Under the pieces are notes generated by a model. The model saw nothing but the letters and a program-made list of their open reading frames with translations, was not told the origin of the DNA and ran no database searches. A stretch of 64,000 bases of DNA from RYN-230 sp963829725 (GTDB lineage: Bacteria > Actinomycetota > Actinomycetes > Streptosporangiales > Streptosporangiaceae), in assembly GCA_963829725.1 (NCBI GenBank), contig CAWHJW010000016.1:62001-126000 (forward strand), written 5' to 3'. The position numbers and the translations under genes are program-made. Below, one piece after another: positions 35,509 to 44,820 of this stretch. Every line of letters begins with the position of its first letter. The first letter of the stretch is position 1.

Positions 35509-37038
35509 GTGATCACCATTGACTACCAGCATCTAGGCGCCGTGATCCCGGAGGACTTCGCCGGGCTGAGTTTCGAGCGGGGCCCGCTCAACCCGGGCAA
35601 CGCGGGAGTGGCTGGCTACCTGTTCCACCCGGGAAAGGTCTCGCTGGTCACGCTGTTCCGCCAGTTGGGCTTGCGCAACCTCCGGATCGGCGGGGGCTCG
35701 GTGGAGAACATGGTCCTCGCTGGCACCGGCCGTGATGGCTTCACCGGTATTGACAACCTGTTCGGCTTTGCCGCCGCGGCCGGGGTGAAGGTCATCTACT
35801 CACTGCGCCTGCTCAGTCCCGCTGCCCGGCCCGTCGACCGCCTCAAGGAGGCCAACGCCCGGGTCGCAGCGTACATCTGGCGTCACTACCGGGACCAGGT
35901 GGCGAGTTTCGCCATCGGGAACGAGCCGGACTGGCATGCCTTCCACGCTCATCCGGGCCACCCGTTCGACCCGGCCATCGAGGAGGAGGCCCCCGGGGGT
36001 GCCGGGCAGCGCCTACCCGTCCTACCTGGCCACCTGGCGGGGCTTTGTCGATGCCGTCCGGGAGGCCGCCCCCGGGGCCCTCCTGACTGGGCCGGAGACG
36101 GGGGCCTACACCACGCTGACCTACACTCCCGATCCGGGCCGCGGCGTGTCCTGGACGCAGCGCTTCGCCGGCGATGCCGGGGATCCCGGCCGGATGGCGG
36201 GCATCACCCAGCACTACTATGTGGGCGGGAACCCGGGCCGGATCACCGCCCAGCAGGCGATCAGCAGCATGCTGTCCCCCAAATGGGTAAACGGCGCCGG
36301 GCCCGGGACCCAGCCCGCGGGCACTTCCTACATCCCCTATCCGTGGTTGTACGCGAGCAACCTTGCGCCGGTGGCCGCGGCCGGGATGCGCTACCGCCTC
36401 ACCGAATCCAACGACTACCTCACCGGCGTCCCGGGGGCGAGCGACGCCTTCGCCTCAGCCCTGTGGGCGCTGGATTACCTGCACTGGTGGGCGGCACACG
36501 GGGCCGCGGGCGTGAACTTCCACAACAAGCAATGGCTGTAACGGACACGATCGTGCCGGATGCAGCCGCGGCTGGCGGGCGCTACTCGACCACCCCCAAG
36601 GGGTACGCCATCAAGGCGTTCACCCTCGGCTCGGCGGGACGGGTCAAGCCCCTCACGATCGGGAACGCGGGCGGCATCAACCTGACCGCCTACTGCGCCG
36701 GCGATGCACGCGAGGATTACGTGACGGTCATCAACAAGACACAGGGGGCCGGGGCGGCGGATGCGGCCGTCACGATCGTCCCGCCCGGCCCGGGTTCCCC
36801 GGACGCGGAGGTCATCACCCTGACGGGCAGCAGGCCGGGGGACGCGACCGGAACCCGCCCCACCCTCGGTGGCGCGGTGATCACCGATGGCGCTCCCGCG
36901 GACGGGACATGGGCTCCCCTCCCCGCGAGCCCGCAGGAAGGAATCAGCCTGACTGTCCGGGCCGCCACCGCCGCCACCGCCGCCATCATCCGGATCCGGC
37001 GCCGGGTGGCTGGCGGCCCGGGAGCTAGCCGAGGGTGA
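35509..37038 (+). pseudogene. GH79-type glycoside hydrolase, headless with two frameshifts
   Basis: Homology starts at VITIDYQHLGAVIPEDFAGL without a signal peptide. The TIM-barrel shows LRIGGGSVENMVL and FAIGNEPDWHAFH with the likely acid/base Glu. Near 35990 the frame shifts to GSAYPSYLATWRGFVDAVRE, GITQHYYVGGNPG and YRLTESNDYLTGVPGASDAF (likely nucleophile Glu). It shifts back near 36538 to TDTIVPDAAA and a C-terminal beta domain. The family cleaves beta-glucuronides and related glycans. Its stop overlaps the convergent aldehyde dehydrogenase by 14 bp. Confidence 0.78.
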
Positions 37039-38503
37039 AGGAATCGCGGGTGCCGCCGCTGAGTTCCACCCACACCGATTTGTTCTCGGTGTACTCGTCG
37101 ACGGCAGCCATGCCGTTTTCCCGGCCCAGCCCGGAGGCGCCGAAACCGCCGAAGGGCACGCTGGGCGCCACCACGCGGTAGGCGTTGATCCATACCGTGC
37201 CGGCCTTGAGCCGGGCCGCGACGCGGTGGGCGCGGTGCACGTCCTTGGTCCACACCGCTCCGGCCAGCCCGTAAGGGGTGTCATTGGCCAGCTTGAGGGC
37301 CTCATCCTCGGTGCTGAACGTGTAGGCCGACAGGACCGGCCCGAAAACCTCCTCGCGGACCACGGTTGACTCCGGGCCGACCCCAGTGAGCACGGTCGGC
37401 TTAACGAAGAAGCCGCCGAGCCCGTCGTCAGCCGCGCCGCCGTAGGCGACCCGGGCCCCCTCGTCCTGGGCGGTCTTGAGGTAGCCGAGCACCTTCTGGT
37501 ACTGCGGCTCGTTGGCCACCGGGCCCATCTCGGTACCGGGGTCGTTCGGGTCGCCGAGCCGGATCCGGCCCGCCCGCTCGGCGACTAGGCCGACCAGCTG
37601 ATCGTGCACGCTCTCGTGCACGATCAGCCGCGACCCCGCCATGCAGGTCTGCCCGGTGGCCGCGAACACCCCGGCGACCAGGCCGTTGGCGGCCGCGGTC
37701 AGGTCCGCGTCGGGAAAGACGACCTGCGCTGACTTGCCGCCCAGTTCCAGGGTCACCCGGTTGAGGTTCTCTGCGGCCGCGCGCGCGACCGCCCGCCCGG
37801 TCGCGGTCAACCCGGTGAAGGCGACCTTGTCCACGCCCGGGTGCCCAGCCAGCGCCGCCCCGGTCTCCCGTGACTGCCCGGTGACCACGTTGAACACCCC
37901 GGGCGGGAACCCCGCCTCCTGCACCAGCCGGGCGAAGCCCAGCGTGGACACCGGGGCATGCTCCGACGGCTTCACCACCACCGCGCACCCCGCGGCCAGG
38001 GCCGGCGCGACCTTCCAAGTCATGAGCAGCAGCGGCGAGTTCCAGGGGGTGATGGCGGCCACGACGCCGGCCGGCTCGCGCCGGGTGTAGACGAGGTAGT
38101 CCGGGTTGGGCGCGGGGATCTGCCGGCCTTCCAGCTTGTCGGCGAGCCCCGCGTAATAGTGATACCAGGAGGCCAGCCCGTTCATCTGGCCGATCATCTC
38201 CCGGTACAGCTTGCCCGAGTCGCTGACCTCGAGCCGGGCCAGCTCTTCCGCATGCGCCGGGATCAAGTCGGCCAGCCGGCGCAGCAGCCCGGCCCGGGCG
38301 AACCCAGTCAGCCGGCCCCACTCGCCGTCCAGGCCGCTGCGCGCCGCGGCGACCGCCGCGTCCACATCCTCCGGCCCGCCGTCGGGCACCACCGCCCAGC
38401 TCCGGCCGGTGTAGGGGTTCTGCGACTCGAAGGTCCGGCCCGAGATCGCATTGGCAGGCCTGCCGCCGATCAGCATCTGGAACGGGATCAGCTCTTCCGT
38501 CAT
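37025..38503 (-). CDS. NAD(P)-dependent aldehyde dehydrogenase
   Basis: 492 residues from ATG 38503 after GGGAGACG. The ALDH motifs are complete: PWNSPLLLMTWKVAPALAAG, VVVKPSEHAPVS, FTGLTATGRAVA, catalytic Glu in LELGGKSAQ, catalytic Cys in ATGQTCMAGSRL, EEVFGPVLSAYTF and a C-terminal PFGGFGASGLGREN. Substrate unknown; betaine-type and related aldehydes are typical for this group. It reads alone toward the broken GH79 gene. Confidence 0.93.
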   Translation of the reverse strand: MTEELIPFQMLIGGRPANAISGRTFESQNPYTGRSWAVVPDGGPEDVDAAVAAARSGLDGEWGRLTGFARAGLLRRLADLIPAHAEELARLEVSDSGKLYREMIGQMNGLASWYHYYAGLADKLEGRQIPAPNPDYLVYTRREPAGVVAAITPWNSPLLLMTWKVAPALAAGCAVVVKPSEHAPVSTLGFARLVQEAGFPPGVFNVVTGQSRETGAALAGHPGVDKVAFTGLTATGRAVARAAAENLNRVTLELGGKSAQVVFPDADLTAAANGLVAGVFAATGQTCMAGSRLIVHESVHDQLVGLVAERAGRIRLGDPNDPGTEMGPVANEPQYQKVLGYLKTAQDEGARVAYGGAADDGLGGFFVKPTVLTGVGPESTVVREEVFGPVLSAYTFSTEDEALKLANDTPYGLAGAVWTKDVHRAHRVAARLKAGTVWINAYRVVAPSVPFGGFGASGLGRENGMAAVDEYTENKSVWVELSGGTRDSFTLG

Positions 38504-38728
38504 CTCGTCTCCCATCCGGCCGTGCCGTGCTGCCGCCCGGGCCATGCCCTTTCCGGCGAGGATAAGCTCCCGGGCCTGGGACGGGCAGTACCGGGGCGCC
38601 CGCCCCGGCCGCCGGGTACTAGCCCGCCCCGTCCAAATGCGAGCATCTCGTCCCCGCCGACGCCGATCACACAGAGATCGCCCGCTGGCTCAGCCAGGAC
38701 CGGGATGCCTGATCGCCATCCCGCACCC

Positions 38729-39424
38729 TCAGATGGTGAAGTCTTGTTCGTACCAGACGTTGGTGGCAGAGGCGGGCTGGTGGGCGAGCGGCGTGGTGCC
38801 GTCGAGCCTGGCTTCGAGGTCGGCGATCTTGTCGTGCAGGGCGCGGAGGCTGATGCCGACGAGGTCGGGCATGAGGGTGTGGTCCAGGTCGGCGGGGGCG
38901 GTGGCGGCCCGCGTCCGGTGGATGACCTGGCCGGGGATGCCGACGACGACCGAGTCGGGAGGGACGGACCTGACGACGACGGCGTTGGCGCCGATGCGGC
39001 TGCCGGCGCCAATGGTGATGGGGCCCAGGATCTTGGCGCCGGCGCCGATGGTCACGCGGTCGCCGATCGTGGGGTGGCGCTTACCGCGGTCCAGGCTGGT
39101 GCCGCCGAGGGTGACCCCGTGGTAGATGGTCACCTCGGTGCCGACTTCGGCGGTCTCGCCGATGACCACGCCGGTGGCGTGGTCGATGAACAGCCCGGGC
39201 CCGAGCAGCGCTGCGGGGTGGATGTTGACGCCGGTCAGCATCCGGGTCAGCGCGGCGCAGACCCGGGCGGTCAGGGTCCGCCCATGGCGCCACAGCCAGT
39301 GGCTCAGCCGGTGGCCCCACAGGGCGTGCAGCCCGGGGTAGCACAGGGCGACTTCGAGGGTGCTGCGGGCGGCCGGGTCACGGTCCCGGGCCGCCCGCAG
39401 GTCTCCGCGCAGGGTGCCCGGCAC
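38729..39424 (-). CDS. cysE: Serine O-acetyltransferase
   Basis: 231 residues from GTG 39424, which starts 2 bp after the cysK stop, so translation is probably coupled. The left-handed beta-helix hexapeptide domain is clear: GVNIHPAALLGPGLFIDHAT, GVVIGETAEVGTEVTIYHGV, TLGGTSLDRGKRHPTIGDRV. It makes O-acetylserine from serine and acetyl-CoA for cysteine synthesis with the upstream cysK. The C-terminal 40 residues extend beyond the core, and the tail lacks the usual Ile-terminated CysK-binding peptide except for the final ...DFTI, which does end in Ile. Confidence 0.93.
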   Translation of the reverse strand: MPGTLRGDLRAARDRDPAARSTLEVALCYPGLHALWGHRLSHWLWRHGRTLTARVCAALTRMLTGVNIHPAALLGPGLFIDHATGVVIGETAEVGTEVTIYHGVTLGGTSLDRGKRHPTIGDRVTIGAGAKILGPITIGAGSRIGANAVVVRSVPPDSVVVGIPGQVIHRTRAATAPADLDHTLMPDLVGISLRALHDKIADLEARLDGTTPLAHQPASATNVWYEQDFTI

Positions 39425-39426
39425 CG

Positions 39427-40359
39427 CTAGCTGGCCGGGGCGGCGAACAGCGGCGTGCTCAGGTAGCGTTCGCCGAAGTCCGGGACGACCACGACGATCA
39501 GCTTCCCGGCGTTCTCCGGCCGCCGCGCGACCTGGACCGCCGCCCAGACCGCCGCACCAGAGGAGATCCCGGCCAGGATCCCCTCCTCACGGGCCAGCCG
39601 CCGCGCCATTTCCATCGACTCCTCGTTGCCCGCCTGGATGATTTCGTCGACCCGGTTCAGGTCCATGACGCCGGGGACGAACCCGGCGCCGATGCCCTGG
39701 ATCGGGTGCGGGCCCTTCGCCCCGCCGGACAGCACCGGGGAGGCGGACGGCTCGACCGCGACCAGCCGCACTGCGGGCTTGCGTTCCTTGAGGACCCCGC
39801 CGGCGCCGGTGATGGTGCCGCCCGTGCCCACCCCCGCCACCAGGATGTCCACGCCACCGTCGGTGTCGGCCCAGATTTCCTCGGCGGTGGTGGCCCGGTG
39901 GATGGCCGGGTTGGCCGGGTTCTCGAACTGCTGTGGCACGAAATACCTGGTATCGCTCTTAGCTAGTTCCTCGGCCTTGGCGATGGCGCCGGGCATCCCC
40001 TCCGGGCCGGGCGTGAGCACCAGCTCCGCCCCGAGGGCCCGGAGCAGCTGGCGGCGTTCCATGCTCATCGTCTCGGGCATGGTCAGCACGCACCGGTACC
40101 CACGCGCCGCGCACACCATGGCCAGCGCAATCCCCGTGTTACCGCTAGTCGGTTCCAGCACGACCGTGTCCGGGCCCAGCAGCCCGCCGCGTTCCGCCGC
40201 GTCGATCATGGCCACGCCGATCCGGTCCTTCACGCTCCCCGCCGGGTTGAACGACTCCAGCTTCGCCACCACCTGCGCGGCCGCCCCATCCGTCACCCGC
40301 CGCAGCCGCACCAGCGGCGTATTACCGATCAGCTGCGTGATGTCATCCGCAATTCGCAT
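39427..40359 (-). CDS. cysK: Cysteine synthase (O-acetylserine sulfhydrylase)
   Basis: 310 residues from ATG 40359, preceded by GGGAGAGGCAG. It is a PLP enzyme with the Schiff-base Lys in FNPAGSVKDRIGVAMI, PTSGNTGIALA, the phosphate loop GVGTGGTITGAGG and GISSGAAVWAA. It replaces the acetyl group of O-acetylserine with sulfide. It leads a two-gene operon with cysE; two tandem dyads at 40427-40462 lie 68-103 bp upstream. Confidence 0.95.
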   Translation of the reverse strand: MRIADDITQLIGNTPLVRLRRVTDGAAAQVVAKLESFNPAGSVKDRIGVAMIDAAERGGLLGPDTVVLEPTSGNTGIALAMVCAARGYRCVLTMPETMSMERRQLLRALGAELVLTPGPEGMPGAIAKAEELAKSDTRYFVPQQFENPANPAIHRATTAEEIWADTDGGVDILVAGVGTGGTITGAGGVLKERKPAVRLVAVEPSASPVLSGGAKGPHPIQGIGAGFVPGVMDLNRVDEIIQAGNEESMEMARRLAREEGILAGISSGAAVWAAVQVARRPENAGKLIVVVVPDFGERYLSTPLFAAPAS

Positions 40360-40426
40360 GTCTGCCTCTCCCAAGGGCCGGTTTACTCACTTGCCGGCGA
40401 TCGCACGCCAGTCCCTGACCATGCAC

Positions 40427-40462
40427 TTCTGTTACAGAATGCTATTCTTTCTGTCCCAGAAA
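40427..40462. promoter_or_regulatory. Tandem dyads upstream of cysK
   Basis: TTCTGT-T-ACAGAA (40427-40439) and TTTCTG-TCC-CAGAAA (40448-40462) share the half-site CAGAA, and their centres are 22 bp apart, about two helical turns. This suggests cooperative binding of a dimeric regulator of cysteine synthesis, for example an Rrf2/CymR-like factor; the identity is inference. Confidence 0.55.
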
Positions 40463-40664
40463 TAGAGCCGGGTCTCACGTCAAGGGTCCTCGCCCGAGCT
40501 CGCCACCATCCAGGCTCTGAGCTTGTTCTTTAACCTGCCCGGCTGAGACCTGGGCGTTTCGCGGGCCTTCTGCGAGTTGGTGCCGGCGTGCCGCGGTGCG
40601 TGAGTATGGCCTCCGGGTGATCATGTGTTCTCGCCAAAGGACAAAGATCACGAACGAAGGCCGT

Positions 40665-42040
40665 GATGGACAGCTTGCCAGAGGATGCCGGCGGGGGGCC
40701 ACTCCCGCTCGCCGTGCTGGCGCGGTTCCGGTGGGAGTTCCAGCCTGCCTGACCGCCCGCGCTGATGAGCTGTCCGAGTTGGCGGACGCGGTGTTGTGCG
40801 CGGGCGGCCCGGTGCGCAGCCTGGCCGGCCTGTCGCTGGCGCCGGGGCACCGGCGCGGCCATGGCGAGCTCTATGACGCGGTGAACAGCGGGCGGATCGA
40901 GATCGCGCGGCTGCGCCGGTGCCTGGCCGGCCTGCCGTTACCGCGGGCGGCGGACGGGCGGCTGATGCTGGCGGCAGACGTGAGCAACTGGCTGCGGCCC
41001 GGCGCGGCCACCAGCCCGGGCCGGCTGTTCTGCCATGTCTATGGCCGCGGGAAGGGGCAGGCGCAGCTGATCCCGGGCTGGCCCTGCTCCGTCGTGGCGG
41101 CGCTGGAGCCAGGCCGCACCTCCTGGACCGCGGTGCTGGACGCCATCCGGCTGGGCCCCGGCGATGATGAGGCCGAGGTCACCGCCGCCCAGGTCCGGGA
41201 GGTGATCACCCGCTGATCGCTGCCGGGCACTGGCGCGAGGGTGACCTGCCGATCCTGGTGATCTTCGATGCGGGGTATGACCCGATGCGGCTGGCTTACC
41301 AGCTCGCGGACCTGCCCGTGGAGGTCCTGGGGCGGCTGCGCGGCGACCGGGTGCTGCACTTCCCCGTCCCGCAGCGCCGGCCCGGCACCCACGGCCGGCC
41401 TCCCCGCCACGGCCGGGAACTCGCCCTCGCCGACCCGGCCACCTGGCCGGGCCCAGCCGTGACCACAGCGACGCAGACCACCCCGTGCGGCACCGCCACC
41501 GCGCAGGCGCAGGACCGGCTGCACCCCCGGCTCACCCACCGCTCCGCCTGGCTGGACCACGACGCCCGCTGCCCGTGATCGAGGGCACCCTGATCCGCCT
41601 GCAGGTGGATCACCTGCCGGCGGCCGCTCCCCTAAGCCAGTGTGGCTATGGTGCTCGGTCACCGGCGCCGCCCCGGCTGACGCAGACCGGCTGTGGCAGG
41701 CGTTCCTCCGCCGATTTGATCTTGAGCACACCTTCAGGCTGTTCAAGCAGGCCCTTGGCTGGACCGCCCCGAAACTCCGTGGCCCGGCCGCCGCTGACCG
41801 ATGGACCTGGATTGTCATCGCCTGCCATGCCCAGCTCCGGCTCGCCCGGCCGCTGGCCGCTGACCTGCGCCTGCCCTGGGAACGGCCCGCCCCGCCCGGG
41901 CGGCTGACCCCGGCCCGCGTCCGCCGCGGGTTCAGGAACATCCACGCGACCCTGCCCTGCCTGGCCGGTGCACCGAAACCCGGCAAGCCCGGCCCCGGAC
42001 GGCCGCCCGGGTCGAAGAACCGGCGCCCGGCACCCCGCCA
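40665..42040 (+). mobile_element. IS4/IS701-like DDE transposase, multiply frameshifted
   Basis: Beginning at ATG 40665 (MDSLPEDAGGGPLPLAVLAR) the transposase runs through at least four frames: ARADELSELADAVLCAGGPV to VREVITR; AAGHWREGDLPILVIFDAGY with LADLPVEVLGRLRGDRVLHF; then FLRRFDLEHTFRLFKQALGW and PGRPPGSKNRRPAPRH. The DAGYD stretch and the Glu in DLEHTFRLFK fit a DDE core. Stops or shifts lie near 40745, 41216, 41410 and 41580. I could not define terminal repeats. The 3' end runs directly into an IS110 remnant on the other strand. Confidence 0.75.
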
Positions 42041-42054
42041 CGTGCTTGCGTTTC

Positions 42055-42775
42055 CCGGCGCTCATGTGGTTGCCCGGGCACAAGGTGACCCAGGAGGCGA
42101 GCTTCTCATGGCTGGCGGAATACTCATGCCGGGTGGGGCCGATCCCGGCCAGCTACGCCTGCGCGACCGCGCCGCCGAACCCGGGAATCGATGTCAGCAA
42201 CTCCACCTCCCGCTGGTACGGGGCGGCCTTGACCGCGATCTTTTCCTCCAGGCCGGTGACGGCGGTGTTAAACAGGGCGATCTGGTCCAGGTGCAGCCGG
42301 CACAGCACCGCATGGTGATCGGTGAACCGGCCCACCAGCGCCTGGGACAGGTCAGCCAGCTTGCCGGCGGTGCGCATCCGGCCGGTCGCCAGGTCCGCCA
42401 GCACCCGCCCGCGCCGTTCCCCGTCGATCAGCGCCTCGATCATCAGCCCCGCCGGCTTGCCGGTCAGGCCCGAGACGACCGAATAGAGCTTGATCCCGCG
42501 GAGGTCCAGCGCCCCGGCCAGCCGCTGGACCTCCGCGGTGCGGGCCTGCACGTTTTGGTGCGGTACCGGGTCAGGTCCCGCAGGTCCTTCAGCGCCTGGG
42601 ACGGGATGCAGCTGCCGCGCAGCAGCACGCACCCGGACAACTCCGCGAGCCGCAACGCGTCTTCCGCGTCCGTCTTATGCCCTTCCAGGGCCTTGGCGTA
42701 CCCCACCGAGGCGATCAACCTGGTCGCGCAGGCCTGGGCCCCCCAGCACATCGGCGCGGGCGTTGAGATCGTCAT
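42055..42775 (-). pseudogene. IS110 family transposase remnant
   Basis: Read leftward: EGHKTDAEDALRLAELSGCV and LRDLTRYRTKT, then after a shift near 42550 VQARTAEVQRLAGALDLRGI, LTSIPGFGGAVAQA with an in-frame TAG (42156-42158, expected Trp), and LAGIGPTRHEYSASHEKLAS plus CPGNHMSAGKRKH. The GHKTD and SIPGFG motifs are typical of IS110 RuvC-like/Tnp enzymes. The N-terminal DEDD part is missing where it meets the cysteine desulfurase fragment. Confidence 0.75.
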
Positions 42776-42778
42776 CCC

Positions 42779-43330
42779 TGGACGCTGACTTCTACGCGTT
42801 CTCCGGGCACAAGGTGTTCGGGCCGCTCGGCATCGGGGCGCTCTACGGCAAGCCGGAACTGCTGGAGGCCATGCCGCCGTGGCAGGGCGGCCGGAACTTG
42901 ATCCAGGACGTCACGCTGGAGCAGACCAGGTACGCACCGCCGCCCGCCCGTTTCGAGGCGGGCACCGGCAGCATCGCCGACGCCGTGGGGCTCGGCGCCG
43001 CACTGGACTACCTCGGCCGGATCGGCCTGGCTCCCATCGGGCGGTATGAGCACGAACTGCTCGCGTACGCCACCCGGGAGATCCAGAGCGTGCCCGGTCT
43101 CCGCCTGATTGGCACGGCACCCGAGAAGGCCAGCGTCCTGACGTTCGTGCTCGACGGCTACCGGCCCGAGGAGGTCGCGTCAGCGCTGGACAACGAGGGC
43201 ATCGCGGTCCGGTCCGGCCACCACTGCGCCCAGCCGATCTTGCGCCGCTACGGGCTGGAGTCGGCGGTCCGGCCCTCGCTGGCCATGTACAACACCTGTG
43301 GCGAAGTCGATCTGCGGTCTCGGCTCTGCG
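42779..43330 (+). pseudogene. Cysteine desulfurase (SufS-like), C-terminal half
   Basis: Homology begins at ADFYAFSGHKVFGPLGIGAL, containing the PLP Lys, and runs through FEAGTGSIADAVGLGAALDY to the active-site Cys in AVRSGHHCAQPILRRYGLES and SLAMYNTCGEVD. About 200 N-terminal residues are missing, replaced by IS110 sequence. Past about 43330 the open frame no longer resembles the family. The enzyme moves sulfur from cysteine to Fe-S assembly; this copy cannot work. Confidence 0.78.
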
Positions 43331-44189
43331 CAGACTCGCCGCTGATGCCGGACGCCGGGCCGCGCGGGGAGGTGCCCCAGGAGGCTGGTAACACCGGCCG
43401 GACGCCTGACCTTGATCGGGCCCAGCCGGGCGGAGCCTGCTCACCCGCCCCGCCCGGGGTCTCGGCGACCGGGACGACCGGCAACTTCGGGCCAAGCCGC
43501 AGCCGTTCCAGGAACAGCACGACGGTCCCGGCCACGCTGCGGTGGGTCACGTCGTTCAGCGCGTCATGGCGGCCCCCGGCGATGCTGACGAGCTCGGCCC
43601 GTGCGGCGGCCGCGTAAACGGCGCGCGCGGTGGCCAGCGGGCTGACCGGATCGTCGGCGCCGTGGATGCCCAGCACCGGGTGGGCAACGGCGCGGAGATC
43701 CGCCAGCTCCGCCCAGCCCGGGGACGGGCTCGTACAGCACCCCCTTGCGCAGGGCGTCCCCGGACAGCTGGGCGCGGTGCGCCGGGCACGAGGTCCCGGT
43801 ATCGAGTTCCTCCTCCGGCCGGGCCGGCCGGGCCGGGCGGCCGCCGTCGGCAGCCCCGCCAGCACCAGGCATCCGCGGCGGGCACCTGGCCCGTCGCGGC
43901 CAGGCCGGCCGCGAACAGGGCTCCGGTATCTGATCCGGCCAGGACCCGGGGGCCGGGGAGTCCGGGCCGCCAGCAGGTCCGATACCTGCGCCGCGATCAG
44001 CCCGGCGTCCTGCGTGGCGTCCGCCACGACGTGCACCCGGTACCCGTCACTGGCGATCCGGCGGCCGAAGCGCGCGTAGAGCGCCGGGTGCTCGCCGCGG
44101 CCGGGGATGAGGACGAGCGTGCCCCGGGGAGCGACACCGTCGGGCTCGCGCCAGCGGGCGGGCACGACAGGCTGGCTGACGACGGCCAT
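43248..44189 (-). pseudogene. Alpha/beta hydrolase with compensating frameshifts
   Basis: ATG 44189 opens MAVVSQPVVPARWREPDGVA and TLVLIPGRGEHPALYARFGR, the start of a lysophospholipase-like alpha/beta hydrolase. In the middle the sequence jumps frame several times: VLAGSDTGALFAAGLAATGQ (nucleophile Ser), LVLAGLPTAAARP and EEELDTGTSCPAHRAQLSGD lie in three frames. It then returns to ELADLRAVAHPVLGIHGADD and SIAGGRHDALNDVTHR, which hold the acid and His. The 3' end reads on over the desulfurase remnant. Confidence 0.65.
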
Positions 44190-44204
44190 CCGAGACCTTT
44201 TCCT

Positions 44205-44210
44205 ATTATA
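44205..44210 (-). promoter_or_regulatory. -10 element giving a near-leaderless transcript
   Basis: A consensus TATAAT on the minus strand ends 15 bp before the ATG at 44189, so the mRNA would start within about 10 nt of the start codon. The surrounding 44200-44230 patch is the most AT-rich DNA for a kilobase and also serves the divergent nitroreductase side (taaaataat). Confidence 0.5.
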
Positions 44211-44310
44211 CCGGCTAAAATAATAGGGAAAACGGCCCGGCGTCCACCGCCGATCTCCTCGCCTGTCCTGCGGCCTGAATGAACGAGGCGGCGCTGGTGT
44301 TGGCACTGCC

Positions 44311-44820
44311 ATGGAGACCTGGGACGCGATCGCCTCACGACGCAACGTGCGCTCGTTCAGCAGCCGTTCGGTCCGGCCAGCCGACCTGGACCAGATCCTG
44401 GAGGCGGGCCGCCGGTCACCCTCCTCGCAGAACTGGCAGCCGTGGGACTTCATCCTCGTCACCGACCGCGGCCAGCTCCGCGAGCTGGCCAGGGTGTGGC
44501 GCGGCGCCGGCCATGTGGCCGGGGCGGCGGCGGCCATCGTCATCGTCGGCCCGGCCGCCGACAACGAGTTCCACCGCGCTCAATTCGACCTGGGCCAGGC
44601 AACCATGGCCATGACACTGGCCGCCGCCAGCCTGGGCATCGGCAGCTGCCACGCGGGTGTCGCCGACCTAGGGCTGGCCCGCGAGCTGCTCGGCTTCCCT
44701 GGCGACCGCACCTGGGCCTTCCTGCTCTCGCTCGGCTACCCCGCGGACCGCCCGCTGGCACCCATCAGGAACCCCGACCGCCGTCCGCTCGCGCAGATCG
44801 TGCACCGCGGTCACTGGTGA
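44311..44820 (+). CDS. Nitroreductase family protein
   Basis: 169 residues from ATG 44311. It is an FMN-dependent fold with the N-terminal AIASRRNVRSFSSRSVRPAD, SPSSQNWQPWDFILV, LGQATMAMTLAAASLGIGSC and C-terminal LLSLGYPADRP. The size fits the single-domain nitroreductase group that reduces nitroaromatics, quinones or flavins. It is intact although its neighbours are broken. Its stop overlaps the convergent dehydrogenase remnant by 10 bp. Confidence 0.92.
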   Translation: METWDAIASRRNVRSFSSRSVRPADLDQILEAGRRSPSSQNWQPWDFILVTDRGQLRELARVWRGAGHVAGAAAAIVIVGPAADNEFHRAQFDLGQATMAMTLAAASLGIGSCHAGVADLGLARELLGFPGDRTWAFLLSLGYPADRPLAPIRNPDRRPLAQIVHRGHW

